A DNA stretch of 64,000 nucleotides from Fontibacterium subtropicum (GTDB lineage Bacteria; Pseudomonadota; Alphaproteobacteria; Pelagibacterales; Pelagibacteraceae): assembly GCA_965235415.1 (NCBI GenBank), contig CBDDXD010000001.1, forward strand, positions 248,001 to 312,000, written 5' to 3'. The notes under the pieces were generated by a model. It was not told the origin of the DNA. It saw only the letters and a list, made by a program, of their open reading frames with translations, and searched no databases. Of the stretch, positions 54,656-63,679 are shown in pieces. Position 1 is the first letter of the stretch; each line of letters begins with the position of its first letter. The position numbers and the translations under genes are program-made.

Positions 54656-55873
54656 CTATCTTAGACTTTCGCAAAAACTTTTAATTTTTATTACGGCTTT
54701 TTCTAAAATTTGCATAGAAGTTGCGTAAGAAATTCTAAAATAACCTTCTAATCCAAATGCTGAACCCTGAACAATTGCAACGCCTGTCTCTTCTAATAAG
54801 TAAGTTGCAAAATCTGTATCATTTTTTATAATTTTTCCACTAGATGTTTTTTTATTCATTAATTTTTTACAATTTGGAAAAACATAAAATGCTCCTTCAG
54901 GATTAACGCAGGTTAATCCTTTAATATTATTTAAAGCATTAACGACAAAATCTCTTCTTTTTTTAAATTCTAAAGCTCTAGGATTAATAAAACCTTGATC
55001 ACCATTTAATGCCTCAACAGCAGCTGCCTGGCTAACAGAAGATGGGTTAGTTGTGGATTGAGATTGAATCTTTTGTATTGCTTTAATTAATTCTTTTGGG
55101 CCAGCGGCATAACCAATTCTCCATCCTGTCATTGCGTAAGCTTTGCTTACACCATTCACAACTAAAGTTCTGTATTTTAAAGAATCGTCTATTTCTAAAA
55201 TATTTACAAATCTTGAATCATTTGCACCTTTGTCTTGGTAAAGAATATGCTCGTAAATATCATCTGTTAAAATATTTACATGTTTATGTTTTTTCAACAC
55301 TTTAACTAGTTCGGTAAGTTCTAATCTTGAATAACACATACCAGTTGGATTGCCTGGTGAATTTAGAATAAACCATTTTGTTTTATTTGTTATTAATTTA
55401 TCAAGCTGATCAGCAGAAATTTTAAAATTACTTTGTTCATCACATTCTACAAATTTTGGTGTTCCACCAGCTAGTAAAACCATATCAGGATACGAAACCC
55501 AATAAGGAGCTGGAATAATAACTTCATCACCAGAATTAATTGTGGCAAGAATACAATTATAAATTACCTGCTTACCCCCTGTTCCAACTGTAATATTATC
55601 TACATCAAAACTTAAATTGTTTTCTCTTTTAAATTTATTAACTATCGCTTTCTTTAACTCTGGAGTTCCATCAACCGCAGTATATTTTGTCTGACCTTCT
55701 TTAATGGCTTTAATTGCAGCTTCTTTAATATTATTTGGGGTATCAAAGTCTGGCTCTCCCGACGCTAATGCTATTACTTCTTTTCCACTTTCTTTTAACA
55801 ATCTGGCTTTCTGAGTAATTGCAATTGTAGGAGATTCTTTTATTCTCGATAAAGAAGTTGATAGTATAGACAT
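54656..55873 (-). CDS. Class I PLP aminotransferase, aspartate aminotransferase-like
   Basis: A 405-residue fold-type I aminotransferase, subgroup I-gamma (AspC/AatA type of alphaproteobacteria). SRIKESPTIAITQKARLLKESGKEVIALASGEPDFDTP at 8-45, NSPGNPTGMCYS with the substrate-carboxylate region, the PLP lysine in VNGVSKAYAMTGWRIGYAAGP near 240-260, and the C-terminal arginine in YFRISYATS. It probably swaps amino groups between aspartate (or prephenate in some members) and 2-oxoglutarate. Convergent with trxB, two bases apart. Confidence 0.92.
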   Translation of the reverse strand: MSILSTSLSRIKESPTIAITQKARLLKESGKEVIALASGEPDFDTPNNIKEAAIKAIKEGQTKYTAVDGTPELKKAIVNKFKRENNLSFDVDNITVGTGGKQVIYNCILATINSGDEVIIPAPYWVSYPDMVLLAGGTPKFVECDEQSNFKISADQLDKLITNKTKWFILNSPGNPTGMCYSRLELTELVKVLKKHKHVNILTDDIYEHILYQDKGANDSRFVNILEIDDSLKYRTLVVNGVSKAYAMTGWRIGYAAGPKELIKAIQKIQSQSTTNPSSVSQAAAVEALNGDQGFINPRALEFKKRRDFVVNALNNIKGLTCVNPEGAFYVFPNCKKLMNKKTSSGKIIKNDTDFATYLLEETGVAIVQGSAFGLEGYFRISYATSMQILEKAVIKIKSFCESLR

Positions 55874-55896
55874 CTAAATTAATTATATTTTGGAAT

Positions 55897-58047
55897 ATGC
55901 AAAATCTTTCGGAAACTAATATATTAGAAAAATTAAATACGAAAGAACTTTCTTCAAAAAAATTAGAGGGTGGAAAAAAATTTCAACTAATAACTGAATA
56001 CACTCCTGCGGGTGATCAACCAAAGGCTATTTCTTTTTTAAAAACAGAAATATTAAACAACAAAAAAAATCAAGTTTTGCTTGGTGTGACTGGTTCTGGA
56101 AAAACTTTTACAATGGCCAAAATCATCGAAGAATTAAATCGCCCAGCCCTAATTCTTGCCCCAAATAAAACTTTAGCTGCGCAATTGTATGGTGAGATGA
56201 AAAACTTCTTTCCTAATAATGCAGTTGAATACTTTGTTTCTTATTATGATTACTACACTCCAGAAGCTTACGTTCCAAGATCCGACACTTATATAGAAAA
56301 AGAAGCTTCTATAAATGAACAGATAGATAGAATGAGACATTCGGCTACCAGATCTCTCTTAGAAAAAGATGATGTTATTATTGTTTCAAGCGTCTCTTGT
56401 ATTTACGGATTAGGATCTGTCGACTCTTACAGTAAAATGACTTTGATTTTTAAAAAGAACGAAAACTGTGAAAGAGATAAAATTATTAAAGGACTTGTTG
56501 AGCTTCAATACAAAAGAAATGATCAAAATTTTCATAGAGGAACATTTAGAGTTAGAGGAGAAAATATAGAAGTTTTCCCATCTCATTATGAAGATGAGGC
56601 ATGGAGAATTACAATTGAATATAATAAAATAACTCAGATAAAGTCCTTTGATCCGCTGACTGGAGCTGACAATAAAGAAATTAATTTAATAAAATTATAT
56701 GGAAATAGCCACTATATAACTCCTAGACCAACAGTGGAAAAAGCAATTAAAGAAATAAAAAAAGAATTAATTGTTACTTTAGAAAAATTCAGAAATGAAA
56801 AAAAACTTATAGAAGCACAAAGACTAGAAGAAAGAACTAGATACGATCTCGAAATGATTGAAGCTACAGGAAGTTGTGCTGGAATAGAAAATTATTCAAG
56901 ATTTTTATCTGGAAGAAATCCTGGTGAACCACCTCCGACGTTATTTGAATATCTTCCTGACAATTGTCTAGTATTTGTTGATGAAAGCCACGTTACTATT
57001 CCTCAATTAAATGGGATGTACAAAGGAGATTATACTAGAAAAAAAACTTTATCGGATTACGGCTTTAGACTTCCTTCTTGTATGGACAATAGACCATTAA
57101 AATTTGAAGAGTGGGATATGATGAGACCTCAAACAATTTTTGTCTCTGCAACTCCAAGTGAATGGGAATTAAAACAAAGCAAAGGAGTTTTTGCAGAACA
57201 AATTATAAGACCCACTGGACTTATAGACCCTCCAATTTTTATTAGACCTGCAAAAAATCAGGTAGATGACCTATTGAATGAATGCGTTACCGTTTCTAAA
57301 AATAATCAAAGAATACTGGTTACGACGCTTACAAAAAAAATGGCTGAAGATTTGACTGAATATCTTGACGAAAATGGAGTTAAAGTTCGTTATATGCATT
57401 CTGACATTGATACACTTGAGAGAATAGAAATTATAAGAGATTTAAGGCTTGGTGTATTCGATGTTTTGATTGGTATTAATCTTTTAAGAGAGGGATTGGA
57501 CATACCCGAGTGTGCTCTTGTTGCGATTTTAGATGCTGACAAAGAAGGATTCCTAAGATCCGAAAGATCGTTAATACAAACTATCGGCAGAGCGGCTAGA
57601 AATGTTGATGGCAAAGTTATTTTGTATGCAGATAAAGAAACGGAAAGTATTAAAAAAGCTATCAATGAAACTAATAGGAGAAGAACTAAACAAATTGAAT
57701 ATAATAAAAAAAATAAAATAACCGCTCAATCAATCAAATCAAAAATTAATGATATTTTAGAAGGAGTTTTTGAGAAAGATTATGTTACTTTTGATAATGA
57801 CATTCCTATTGGTGATAATCTTAAAAAACATTTAAAAATGTTAGAAAAAGAAATGAAAAAAGCTGCAGACAACTTAGAATTTGAACAGGCGGCAAAAATA
57901 AGAGATGAAATAAGAAAACTTCAAGAACGAGAATTAGAAATTAATATGAGCAGTAAAATTAAAGTTTATAACGACGATGTAAAAAAAGAATTAATAGGAA
58001 GATCAACACAGGGTAAGGCTGGGATGATTGTTAAAAAAAAAAGATAA
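55897..58047 (+). CDS. uvrB: Excinuclease ABC subunit B
   Basis: A 716-residue UvrB, the damage-verifying helicase-like subunit of nucleotide excision repair. YTPAGDQPKAISFL, Walker A LLGVTGSGKTFTMA, the beta-hairpin YYDYYTPEAYVPRSDTYIEKEASINEQIDRMRHSATRSL, VDESHVTIPQL, ATPSEWEL, and GINLLREGLDIPECALVAILDADKEGFLRSERSLIQTIGRAARN follow in order. The C-terminal UVR domain (LEKEMKKAADNLEFEQAAKIRDEIRKL) binds UvrC, which is encoded two genes downstream. It has a slightly extended N-terminus. Confidence 0.98.
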   Translation: MQNLSETNILEKLNTKELSSKKLEGGKKFQLITEYTPAGDQPKAISFLKTEILNNKKNQVLLGVTGSGKTFTMAKIIEELNRPALILAPNKTLAAQLYGEMKNFFPNNAVEYFVSYYDYYTPEAYVPRSDTYIEKEASINEQIDRMRHSATRSLLEKDDVIIVSSVSCIYGLGSVDSYSKMTLIFKKNENCERDKIIKGLVELQYKRNDQNFHRGTFRVRGENIEVFPSHYEDEAWRITIEYNKITQIKSFDPLTGADNKEINLIKLYGNSHYITPRPTVEKAIKEIKKELIVTLEKFRNEKKLIEAQRLEERTRYDLEMIEATGSCAGIENYSRFLSGRNPGEPPPTLFEYLPDNCLVFVDESHVTIPQLNGMYKGDYTRKKTLSDYGFRLPSCMDNRPLKFEEWDMMRPQTIFVSATPSEWELKQSKGVFAEQIIRPTGLIDPPIFIRPAKNQVDDLLNECVTVSKNNQRILVTTLTKKMAEDLTEYLDENGVKVRYMHSDIDTLERIEIIRDLRLGVFDVLIGINLLREGLDIPECALVAILDADKEGFLRSERSLIQTIGRAARNVDGKVILYADKETESIKKAINETNRRRTKQIEYNKKNKITAQSIKSKINDILEGVFEKDYVTFDNDIPIGDNLKKHLKMLEKEMKKAADNLEFEQAAKIRDEIRKLQERELEINMSSKIKVYNDDVKKELIGRSTQGKAGMIVKKKR

Positions 58048-58048
58048 A

Positions 58049-58804
58049 ATGAATAAAAATATTTTGATTACAGGATCCTCTCAAAGAATTGGTAAAGAAC
58101 TATGTGTATATTTTGCAAAGATGGGATGGAATATTGCTATTCATTTTAATAAATCAAAAAAACAAGCAATCACACTTAAAAAAGAAATAGAAAAATACGG
58201 TGTAAAGTGTGTTTGTATTCAAGGTAATCTTTTAAATACAAAAACAATAAAAAAAACAATCACTTTAGCAAAGAAAAGTTTAGGAAATATTAATTGCATA
58301 ATTAATAATGCTTCTATTTTTAATAGCGATAATATTTTAAATTTTAACGAAAAAAGTTGGAATGAACATATAAAAATTAATCTTTTAGCTCCGGCTACCT
58401 TTATTAAAGAATTTTCTAAAATTAAAAATCTATCTGAAAATAAATCTATTATAAATATTCTTGACCAGAGAGTATTTAAACTAACTCCATATTTCTTTTC
58501 ATACACCATTAGCAAAACCGGATTACACACAATTACAAAAACTGCAGCTATGAAATTGGCACCAACAATAAGGGTTAATGCAATTGCTCCTGGTCCAGTC
58601 CTTAAAAACAAAAGACAAACTCAAAAACATTTTAATAAACAATCAAAAAATACTTTGCTTAGTAAGGCTGTTAAAATTCAAGACATATGTAAAACTGCTT
58701 ACCTTTTAGCAAATAGCGAAACAATTACCGGCCAAGTCATTGCTGTGGATAGCGGGCAAAGTCTTAATTGGAAAACTCCAGATATCCTTGGGACTAATGA
58801 ATAA
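58049..58804 (+). CDS. Pteridine reductase-like SDR (FolM / PTR1 type)
   Basis: A 251-residue SDR from the ATG at 58049, four bases after uvrB. Two features set it apart from ordinary SDRs: the cofactor loop reads TGSSQRIG (8-15) with Arg in place of the usual central Gly, and the catalytic serine is replaced by D139 in INILDQRV, with Y152 and K156 retained (SYTISKTGLHTITKTAAMKLAP). Both are hallmarks of PTR1 and FolM (dihydromonapterin/dihydrofolate reductases using NADPH). The next gene is folB-like and overlaps it, which fits a pterin or folate role. Function inferred. Confidence 0.82.
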   Translation: MNKNILITGSSQRIGKELCVYFAKMGWNIAIHFNKSKKQAITLKKEIEKYGVKCVCIQGNLLNTKTIKKTITLAKKSLGNINCIINNASIFNSDNILNFNEKSWNEHIKINLLAPATFIKEFSKIKNLSENKSIINILDQRVFKLTPYFFSYTISKTGLHTITKTAAMKLAPTIRVNAIAPGPVLKNKRQTQKHFNKQSKNTLLSKAVKIQDICKTAYLLANSETITGQVIAVDSGQSLNWKTPDILGTNE

Positions 58805-59210
58805 GACAAATATTATAAAACTTTTCGAGGAAAAAAAAAAAAAATCTAAAGAAATAATTTTTATTAAAAATTATACGTGCAAGGCAATTATTGGTTATCA
58901 TGCTTTTGAAAAGTCTAAGCCTCAAAAGTTAAGATTTAATGTTGAAATTTTAAGCAAGCAAAAAAAAGTAATTGATGGAAATCTTAATTCAGTGCTTAAT
59001 TATGAGGAAATTATTAACAAAATAAATTTTTTTCTAAAAAAAAAATATAATTTTTTAGAATCTTTTGCAAATGATTTTATTTATGAAATTTTTAAGAATA
59101 AAAATGTTCTTAATATCAAAATAAAAATTGAAAAACTCAATATAATTAAAAATACTGAGTCTGTGGGAATAGAATTCTTTAAAACAAAAAATGATTATGA
59201 AAAACTTTGA
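58797..59210 (+). CDS. folB: FolB-like dihydroneopterin aldolase
   Basis: A 137-residue protein from the ATG at 58797, whose start overlaps the upstream SDR stop. The core IFIKNYTCKAIIGYHAFEKSKPQKLRFNVEIL and SVLNYEEIINKINFFLKKKYNFLESFANDFIYEIF matches the FolB/FolX tunnelling fold: the YxxI-IGYHAFE strand, the NYEEI helix start and FLESFAN (family usually LIExLA). The family converts 7,8-dihydroneopterin (or its epimer) in folate or pterin synthesis. An N-terminal Lys-rich extension of about 18 residues is unusual. Divergent but recognisable. Confidence 0.82.
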   Translation: MNKTNIIKLFEEKKKKSKEIIFIKNYTCKAIIGYHAFEKSKPQKLRFNVEILSKQKKVIDGNLNSVLNYEEIINKINFFLKKKYNFLESFANDFIYEIFKNKNVLNIKIKIEKLNIIKNTESVGIEFFKTKNDYEKL

Positions 59211-61047
59211 ACAAGGAAAGCAAATCATAAAAAATATAATTCAATTTCTGCCTAATGGTCCTGGTGTTTATAAAATGCTAGATGATAAAAATGCCATTAT
59301 TTATGTGGGAAAAGCAAAGAACTTACCAAATAGAATAAATAGCTACATTTCAGCTTCTTATTTACCTATCAGAACAGAAAGAATGATTTCTAGTACAAAA
59401 AATCTAGAATTTATTGCAACGCAAAATGAAGCGGAAGCATTATTACTTGAGGCTAATCTAATAAAAAAAAATCAACCTCGATATAATATATTATTGAAAG
59501 ATGATAAATCTTTTCCTTATATTCAGCTAACAAAGTCTCATAAATTTCCACAACTAACCAAGTTTAGAGGTAAACAAAATAAAAATGATATATTTTTTGG
59601 TCCTTTCGCTTCTCCAAGTTCTGCAAGTTGGACAATTAAAACATTGCAAAAAGTATTCTTATTAAGAGTGTGCGACGATTCAATTTTTAATAATAGAAAG
59701 AGACCATGCATTTTATATCAAATTAAAAGATGCTCAGCACCATGTACAAATCAAATTAATGAAAAAGATTATAATAATCTTGTTTTAGATAGTATTAATT
59801 TTTTAAATGGAAAATCAGCTCTTATACAAAAAAAACTTTCTAAAGAAATGGAAAATGAAAGTGAAAAATTTAATTATGAAAAAGCAGCAATAATTAGAGA
59901 TAGAATAAAAGCGTTAACTCAAATTCAATCATCTCAGCAGATTAATAAAAATAATTTTAATAATGCAGATTTAGTTGTTGCATTTCAAAAAAACAATATT
60001 ACGTGCATTGAAGTATTTTTTTATAGATCAAAACAAAACTGGGGTAATCAAGCTTTTTTTCCAAAGCATGATAAAGACGATAATATAGACGATATTATTT
60101 ATTCTTTTCTGATTCAATTCTATGAAAATAAAATCCCTCCAGAAGAGATTGTGTTAAATAAAAAAATTAAAGATTTAGATCTGATTAAAACTGCTCTAGA
60201 AAAAAAATATAATAAAAAAATTAACATAAAAACTGCAAAAAATAGTAATGAAGAACTTTCTATAAAATTAGCTATTAAGAATGCACAATTGGCTCTAGAT
60301 AAAAAACTATTAGAGAATGAAAATAATGATCATTTTTTATCATTAATTAACCATGAATTTAATTTGGGTTTTAACCCTGGCCTGATTGAAGTTTACGATA
60401 ATAGTCATGTTCAAGGACTTAATGCTGTTGGAGCTTTTGTTGTGTTTGGAAAAAATGGATTTATTAAAAGAAAATATAGAAAATTTAATATATCGAAAAC
60501 AAACATTAATCCTGGAGATGATTATGGAATGTTAAAAGAAGTTCTTTCTAGAAGATTTGCAAAAATTAAATCAAATAATGAAGATGAAACTCCTGACTTA
60601 ATAATAATTGATGGTGGCAAAGGTCATTACAATTTAGCTAGAAAAGTTTTAGATGAACTTGGGTATTTTAATCTTAATATGATAGCAATTGCAAAAGGTG
60701 AGAGAAGAAATCAAGGTGATGAAACTTTTTATTACAATAATAAGAAAATCAAAATTAACAATAATGTTTTGCTATTTTTCTTACAAAGATTGCGTGATGA
60801 AGCTCATAGATTTGCTATTTTTTCACATAGAATTAATAGAAAGAATACTTTTGCTCAATCAGCACTTGATAAGATTGAAGGAATTGGAAAAAGAAGAAAG
60901 AAATTACTGTTAAATCACTTTGGATCTGTAAAATTAATAGAGAACGCAAGCATCGAAGATATAAAAAAAATAGATGGAATAAGTGATTTAGTTGCAAATA
61001 AAATCTATAATTTTTTTAATAGAAATAGTTTAATATCTAAAAAATGA
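59191..61047 (+). CDS. uvrC: Excinuclease ABC subunit C
   Basis: A 618-residue dual nuclease that makes both incisions in nucleotide excision repair. GIY-YIG domain: GPGVYKMLDDKNAIIYVGKAKNLPNRINSYI near 23-53; UVR domain KEMENESEKFNYEKAAIIRDRIKALTQIQ near 209-237; RNase H-like domain with EVYDNSHVQGLNAVGAFVVF, DLIIIDGGKGHYNLARKVL; C-terminal helix-hairpin-helix LDKIEGIGKRRKKLLLNHFGS and IKKIDGISDLVANKIY. Starts at 59191 or 59197; overlaps folB by about 20 bases and pgsA by four. Confidence 0.97.
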   Translation: MIMKNFEQGKQIIKNIIQFLPNGPGVYKMLDDKNAIIYVGKAKNLPNRINSYISASYLPIRTERMISSTKNLEFIATQNEAEALLLEANLIKKNQPRYNILLKDDKSFPYIQLTKSHKFPQLTKFRGKQNKNDIFFGPFASPSSASWTIKTLQKVFLLRVCDDSIFNNRKRPCILYQIKRCSAPCTNQINEKDYNNLVLDSINFLNGKSALIQKKLSKEMENESEKFNYEKAAIIRDRIKALTQIQSSQQINKNNFNNADLVVAFQKNNITCIEVFFYRSKQNWGNQAFFPKHDKDDNIDDIIYSFLIQFYENKIPPEEIVLNKKIKDLDLIKTALEKKYNKKINIKTAKNSNEELSIKLAIKNAQLALDKKLLENENNDHFLSLINHEFNLGFNPGLIEVYDNSHVQGLNAVGAFVVFGKNGFIKRKYRKFNISKTNINPGDDYGMLKEVLSRRFAKIKSNNEDETPDLIIIDGGKGHYNLARKVLDELGYFNLNMIAIAKGERRNQGDETFYYNNKKIKINNNVLLFFLQRLRDEAHRFAIFSHRINRKNTFAQSALDKIEGIGKRRKKLLLNHFGSVKLIENASIEDIKKIDGISDLVANKIYNFFNRNSLISKK

Positions 61048-61595
61048 AAATTCCTAACATTTTAACAATCGGAAGAATTCTCATTGCTCCAATATTAATA
61101 ATTGTTTTCTACTTTCCTGGAGAATTAAGTGATTGGTTATGTTGTGGAATATTTGTCTTAGCCTCTTTTACAGATTATCTCGATGGATTTTTTGCAAGGT
61201 TATATAAACAACAATCAAAGTTTGGTGAATTACTTGATCCAATTGCAGATAAAGTTTTAGTTGCAACAGCACTTGCACTCTTAATAATGGCGCAAACCAT
61301 TAAAGATATTCATGTAGTGGCTGCGATTATAATAATAACAAGAGAAATTCTAATTTCAGGACTTAGAGAATTTTTAGCAAAAGCACAAATTTATATCCCT
61401 GTTACAAATTTATCAAAAGGAAAAACTATAATACAAATGATTGCTATTTCTATTTTATTAGCTGGTAACAGTGGTGATAAATTTTTATTTAATTATGGAA
61501 TTCAATTGGGAATATATTTGCTTTGGATGGCTGCAATATTAACACTTTGGACAGGATACGCTTATTTAAGAAGAGGAATAAATCTTATTGATTAA
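61044..61595 (+). CDS. pgsA: Phosphatidylglycerophosphate synthase
   Basis: A 183-residue, multi-helix CDP-alcohol phosphatidyltransferase that makes phosphatidylglycerol phosphate. KIPNILTIGRILIAPILIIVFY at 2-23 and the metal motif D-x2-D-G-x2-A-R-x8-G-x3-D-x3-D in TDYLDGFFARLYKQQSKFGELLDPIADK near 43-71 are complete. The assignment as PgsA rather than another CDP-alcohol enzyme rests on length and the TREILISGLREFLA stretch. Converges with ilvE; their stops overlap by four bases once the ilvE frameshift is repaired. Confidence 0.96.
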   Translation: MKIPNILTIGRILIAPILIIVFYFPGELSDWLCCGIFVLASFTDYLDGFFARLYKQQSKFGELLDPIADKVLVATALALLIMAQTIKDIHVVAAIIIITREILISGLREFLAKAQIYIPVTNLSKGKTIIQMIAISILLAGNSGDKFLFNYGIQLGIYLLWMAAILTLWTGYAYLRRGINLID

Positions 61596-62477
61596 TTATT
61601 TTTATTAATTAACTTTGAATAATTATCATCTAACTTTTTAATCATATCAACTACCTTAAACTTAACTTCTCCAATTTGAGATACAGGGAGTTACCTCTGC
61701 TGCGGTACCTGTTAAAAAACAACCATCAAATTTATTTAGTTCATCAATTTTTATTTTTCTTTCTGAAACTTTAATCTGAAGTTGTTTTGCAATTTCTATA
61801 ATTGATCTTCTGGTAATTCCATCTAAGAAGGAGTCTGCTATTGGAGTGTGAATTTCATTATTTTTAATATTTATAAAAAAAATATTTGCTCCCGTCGCTT
61901 CTGCAATATTGCCTTGATAATCCATCATTAAAGCATCATGATAACCATTTTTTTCTGCTTCGTGCTTGGACAAAGTTGAAATCATATACAAACCGGAGGC
62001 CTTAGTGTCCCAAGGGATAGAATCTGGTGCAGGTTTTTTCCATTTAGAGATAGCTAATCTAATTCCTTTTATTTTAATTTGCGGATCGAAGTAAGATCCC
62101 CATTCCCATGTTGCTATTGCTAAATGAATCTGACTTTTTTGCGCAGATATAGCCATCATTTCACTTCCTCTCCACACAACTGGTCTTACATAGCCATTCT
62201 TAACATTTTGCACAGAAATAGTTTCATTACATGCTCTATCTATTTCTTCTGCGGAATAAGGGATCTTCATGCCCATTCTGTTGGCTGAATGAATTAATCT
62301 ATCTGTATGCTCTCTTAATTTAAAAATTTTTCCGTTATAAACACGCTCACCTTCAAACACACAACTAGCATAATGAAGTCCGTGGCTAAGAATATGTAAA
62401 TTAGCTTCTTTCCAGTCTACTAATTTACCATTGTACCAAATTTTTCCTGATCTTTTATCAAAAGGGATTGGATCCAT
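61592..62477 (-). CDS. ilvE: Branched-chain amino-acid aminotransferase, interrupted by a one-base frameshift near its end
   Basis: Fold-type IV aminotransferase for Leu, Ile and Val. The start is set at 62477 because DPIPFDKRSGKIWYNGKLVDW is the family N-terminus; upstream in-frame codons look non-coding. HILSHGLHYASCVFEGERVYNGKIF, the PLP lysine in DTKASGLYMISTLSKHEAEKNGYHDALMMD and EATGANIFFI follow. After TGTAAEVTP the frame runs out at 61662. Dropping one C of the CCC at 61686-61688 continues as VSQIGEVKFKVVDMIKKL, the normal family ending, to a stop at 61592, giving about 294 residues. Confidence 0.92.
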
Positions 62478-62531
62478 TAAAGTTTTAAGTAGTAAATAAT
62501 TAAAATTGTATTGGTAAATAAGTAAAGTAGA

Positions 62532-62561
62532 TATGTCAATAAAACTGACATACAATATAAT
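62532..62561 (+). promoter_or_regulatory. Palindromic operator and -10 box before the MarR gene
   Basis: TATGTCA (62532-62538) and TGACATA (62546-62552) form a perfect 7-base inverted repeat with a 7-base spacer, in the gap between divergent ilvE and the MarR gene. A perfect TATAAT lies at 62556-62561, and ATGTCA (62533-62538), 17 bases before it, could be the -35. The palindrome thus covers the -35 and spacer of the MarR gene's own promoter, the usual arrangement for autorepression. Transcription starting about seven bases after the -10 would begin at or near the ATG at 62568. Confidence 0.55.
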
Positions 62562-62567
62562 TTTAAA

Positions 62568-63005
62568 ATGAAAGATCTTTTATATTTAAGAGAAAAAAGT
62601 TTAAAAGAAATTATAGAACTTATTTTTCAAGTATATATAGATTCATATTCAGACCCACACGAAGTACTAAAAAAAAATTCTTTTGGCAGAGCTCATCATA
62701 GGCTCCTTTGCATAATAGAGGGAAATCCCAACATTAGCATTGCTGATATATTAAGAAAATTAAAAATTACCAAACAAAGTTTAAGTAGAGTTCTACAAGA
62801 TCTAATAAAAAAAAATATTATATCACAAAAAAAAGGAATAAAAGACGGTAGACAAAGAGAATTAGTTCTAACTGAAAAAGGCATTAAACTATGCGATGAA
62901 ATATTTAATAAGCAAAAAAAAAGAATAATTAATGCACTCAAAAATTCAACTTCAGATGAAGTTTCAAATTTTAAATCAATAATGAAAAAAATAATTCATG
63001 GATAA
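62568..63005 (+). CDS. MarR-family transcriptional regulator
   Basis: A 145-residue winged-helix regulator. The helix-turn-helix reads SIADILRKLKITKQSLSRVLQDLIKKNIISQ near 57-87, followed by the wing KGIKDGRQRELVLTEKGIKLCDEIF, a classical MarR layout with dimerisation helices at both ends. It may control itself, the two-component genes that follow (eight-base overlap) and the divergent ilvE; the palindrome just upstream is the candidate operator. The ligand is unknown. Confidence 0.92.
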   Translation: MKDLLYLREKSLKEIIELIFQVYIDSYSDPHEVLKKNSFGRAHHRLLCIIEGNPNISIADILRKLKITKQSLSRVLQDLIKKNIISQKKGIKDGRQRELVLTEKGIKLCDEIFNKQKKRIINALKNSTSDEVSNFKSIMKKIIHG

Positions 63006-63678
63006 TTCAAAAATACATATTTTAATTGTTGATGATGATGACAAAATAAGAGATTTATTAAAACAATATTTGAAAGGTAATAATTTCTTAGTATCAACTG
63101 CAATTAACGCATCTGATGCAGAGGAAAAATTAAAAATTGTTAAATTTGATCTGGCAATTGTTGATATTATGATGCCTGGCAAGGACGGTTTACAACTTAC
63201 AAAAGAGATTAGGGAAAAAATTGACTTACCAATAATTCTGCTGACAGCTAAAGGAGAAGCTGAGGACAGGGTGAGAGGATTAGAATTGGGAGCAGAAGAT
63301 TATTTACCAAAACCTTTTGAACCGAAAGAGCTGTTGTTAAGAATTAAAAACGTTATTAAAAGAATTAAAAAAGACAAACATATAATAACTTCGATTAAGA
63401 TAGGAAAAGCTAGTATTAATATAAAAAAAATGGAAATCCTAAAAGATAAAAAAATAATAAAAATTAATGCAAGTGAAAAAATTCTACTAGAAAACATGAT
63501 TAGTTCTGCTGGAAAAATATTTTCTAGGGAAGAAATATCAAAGATTACAAACTTAACACAAGAACGAAGTATAGATGTTTTAGTTACAAGACTAAGACAG
63601 AAGATCGAACCAGATCCAAAAAATCCAAAATACTTGCAAACAGTCCGTGGCACAGGCTATGTTTTGTGGCTAGATTGA
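62998..63678 (+). CDS. OmpR/PhoB-family response regulator
   Basis: A 226-residue response regulator. The receiver domain has the acidic pocket VDDDD (11-15), phosphoacceptor D56 in LAIVDIMMPGKDG, TAKGEAEDRVRGLELGAEDYLPKPF with the conserved lysine near 106. The C-terminal winged helix ends with SIDVLVTRLRQKIEPDPKNPKYLQTVRGTGYVL, typical of OmpR. It overlaps the MarR gene by eight bases and is followed one base later by the sensor kinase. Confidence 0.96.
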   Translation: MDNSKIHILIVDDDDKIRDLLKQYLKGNNFLVSTAINASDAEEKLKIVKFDLAIVDIMMPGKDGLQLTKEIREKIDLPIILLTAKGEAEDRVRGLELGAEDYLPKPFEPKELLLRIKNVIKRIKKDKHIITSIKIGKASINIKKMEILKDKKIIKINASEKILLENMISSAGKIFSREEISKITNLTQERSIDVLVTRLRQKIEPDPKNPKYLQTVRGTGYVLWLD

Positions 63679-63679
63679 A

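Noticed and set aside
62478..62555. Extension of ilvE to an upstream ATG at 62555
   Set aside because: The extra 26 residues are Tyr/Leu/Asn-rich and unlike the family; they also cover the MarR operator and promoter. The ATG at 62477 gives the normal N-terminus.
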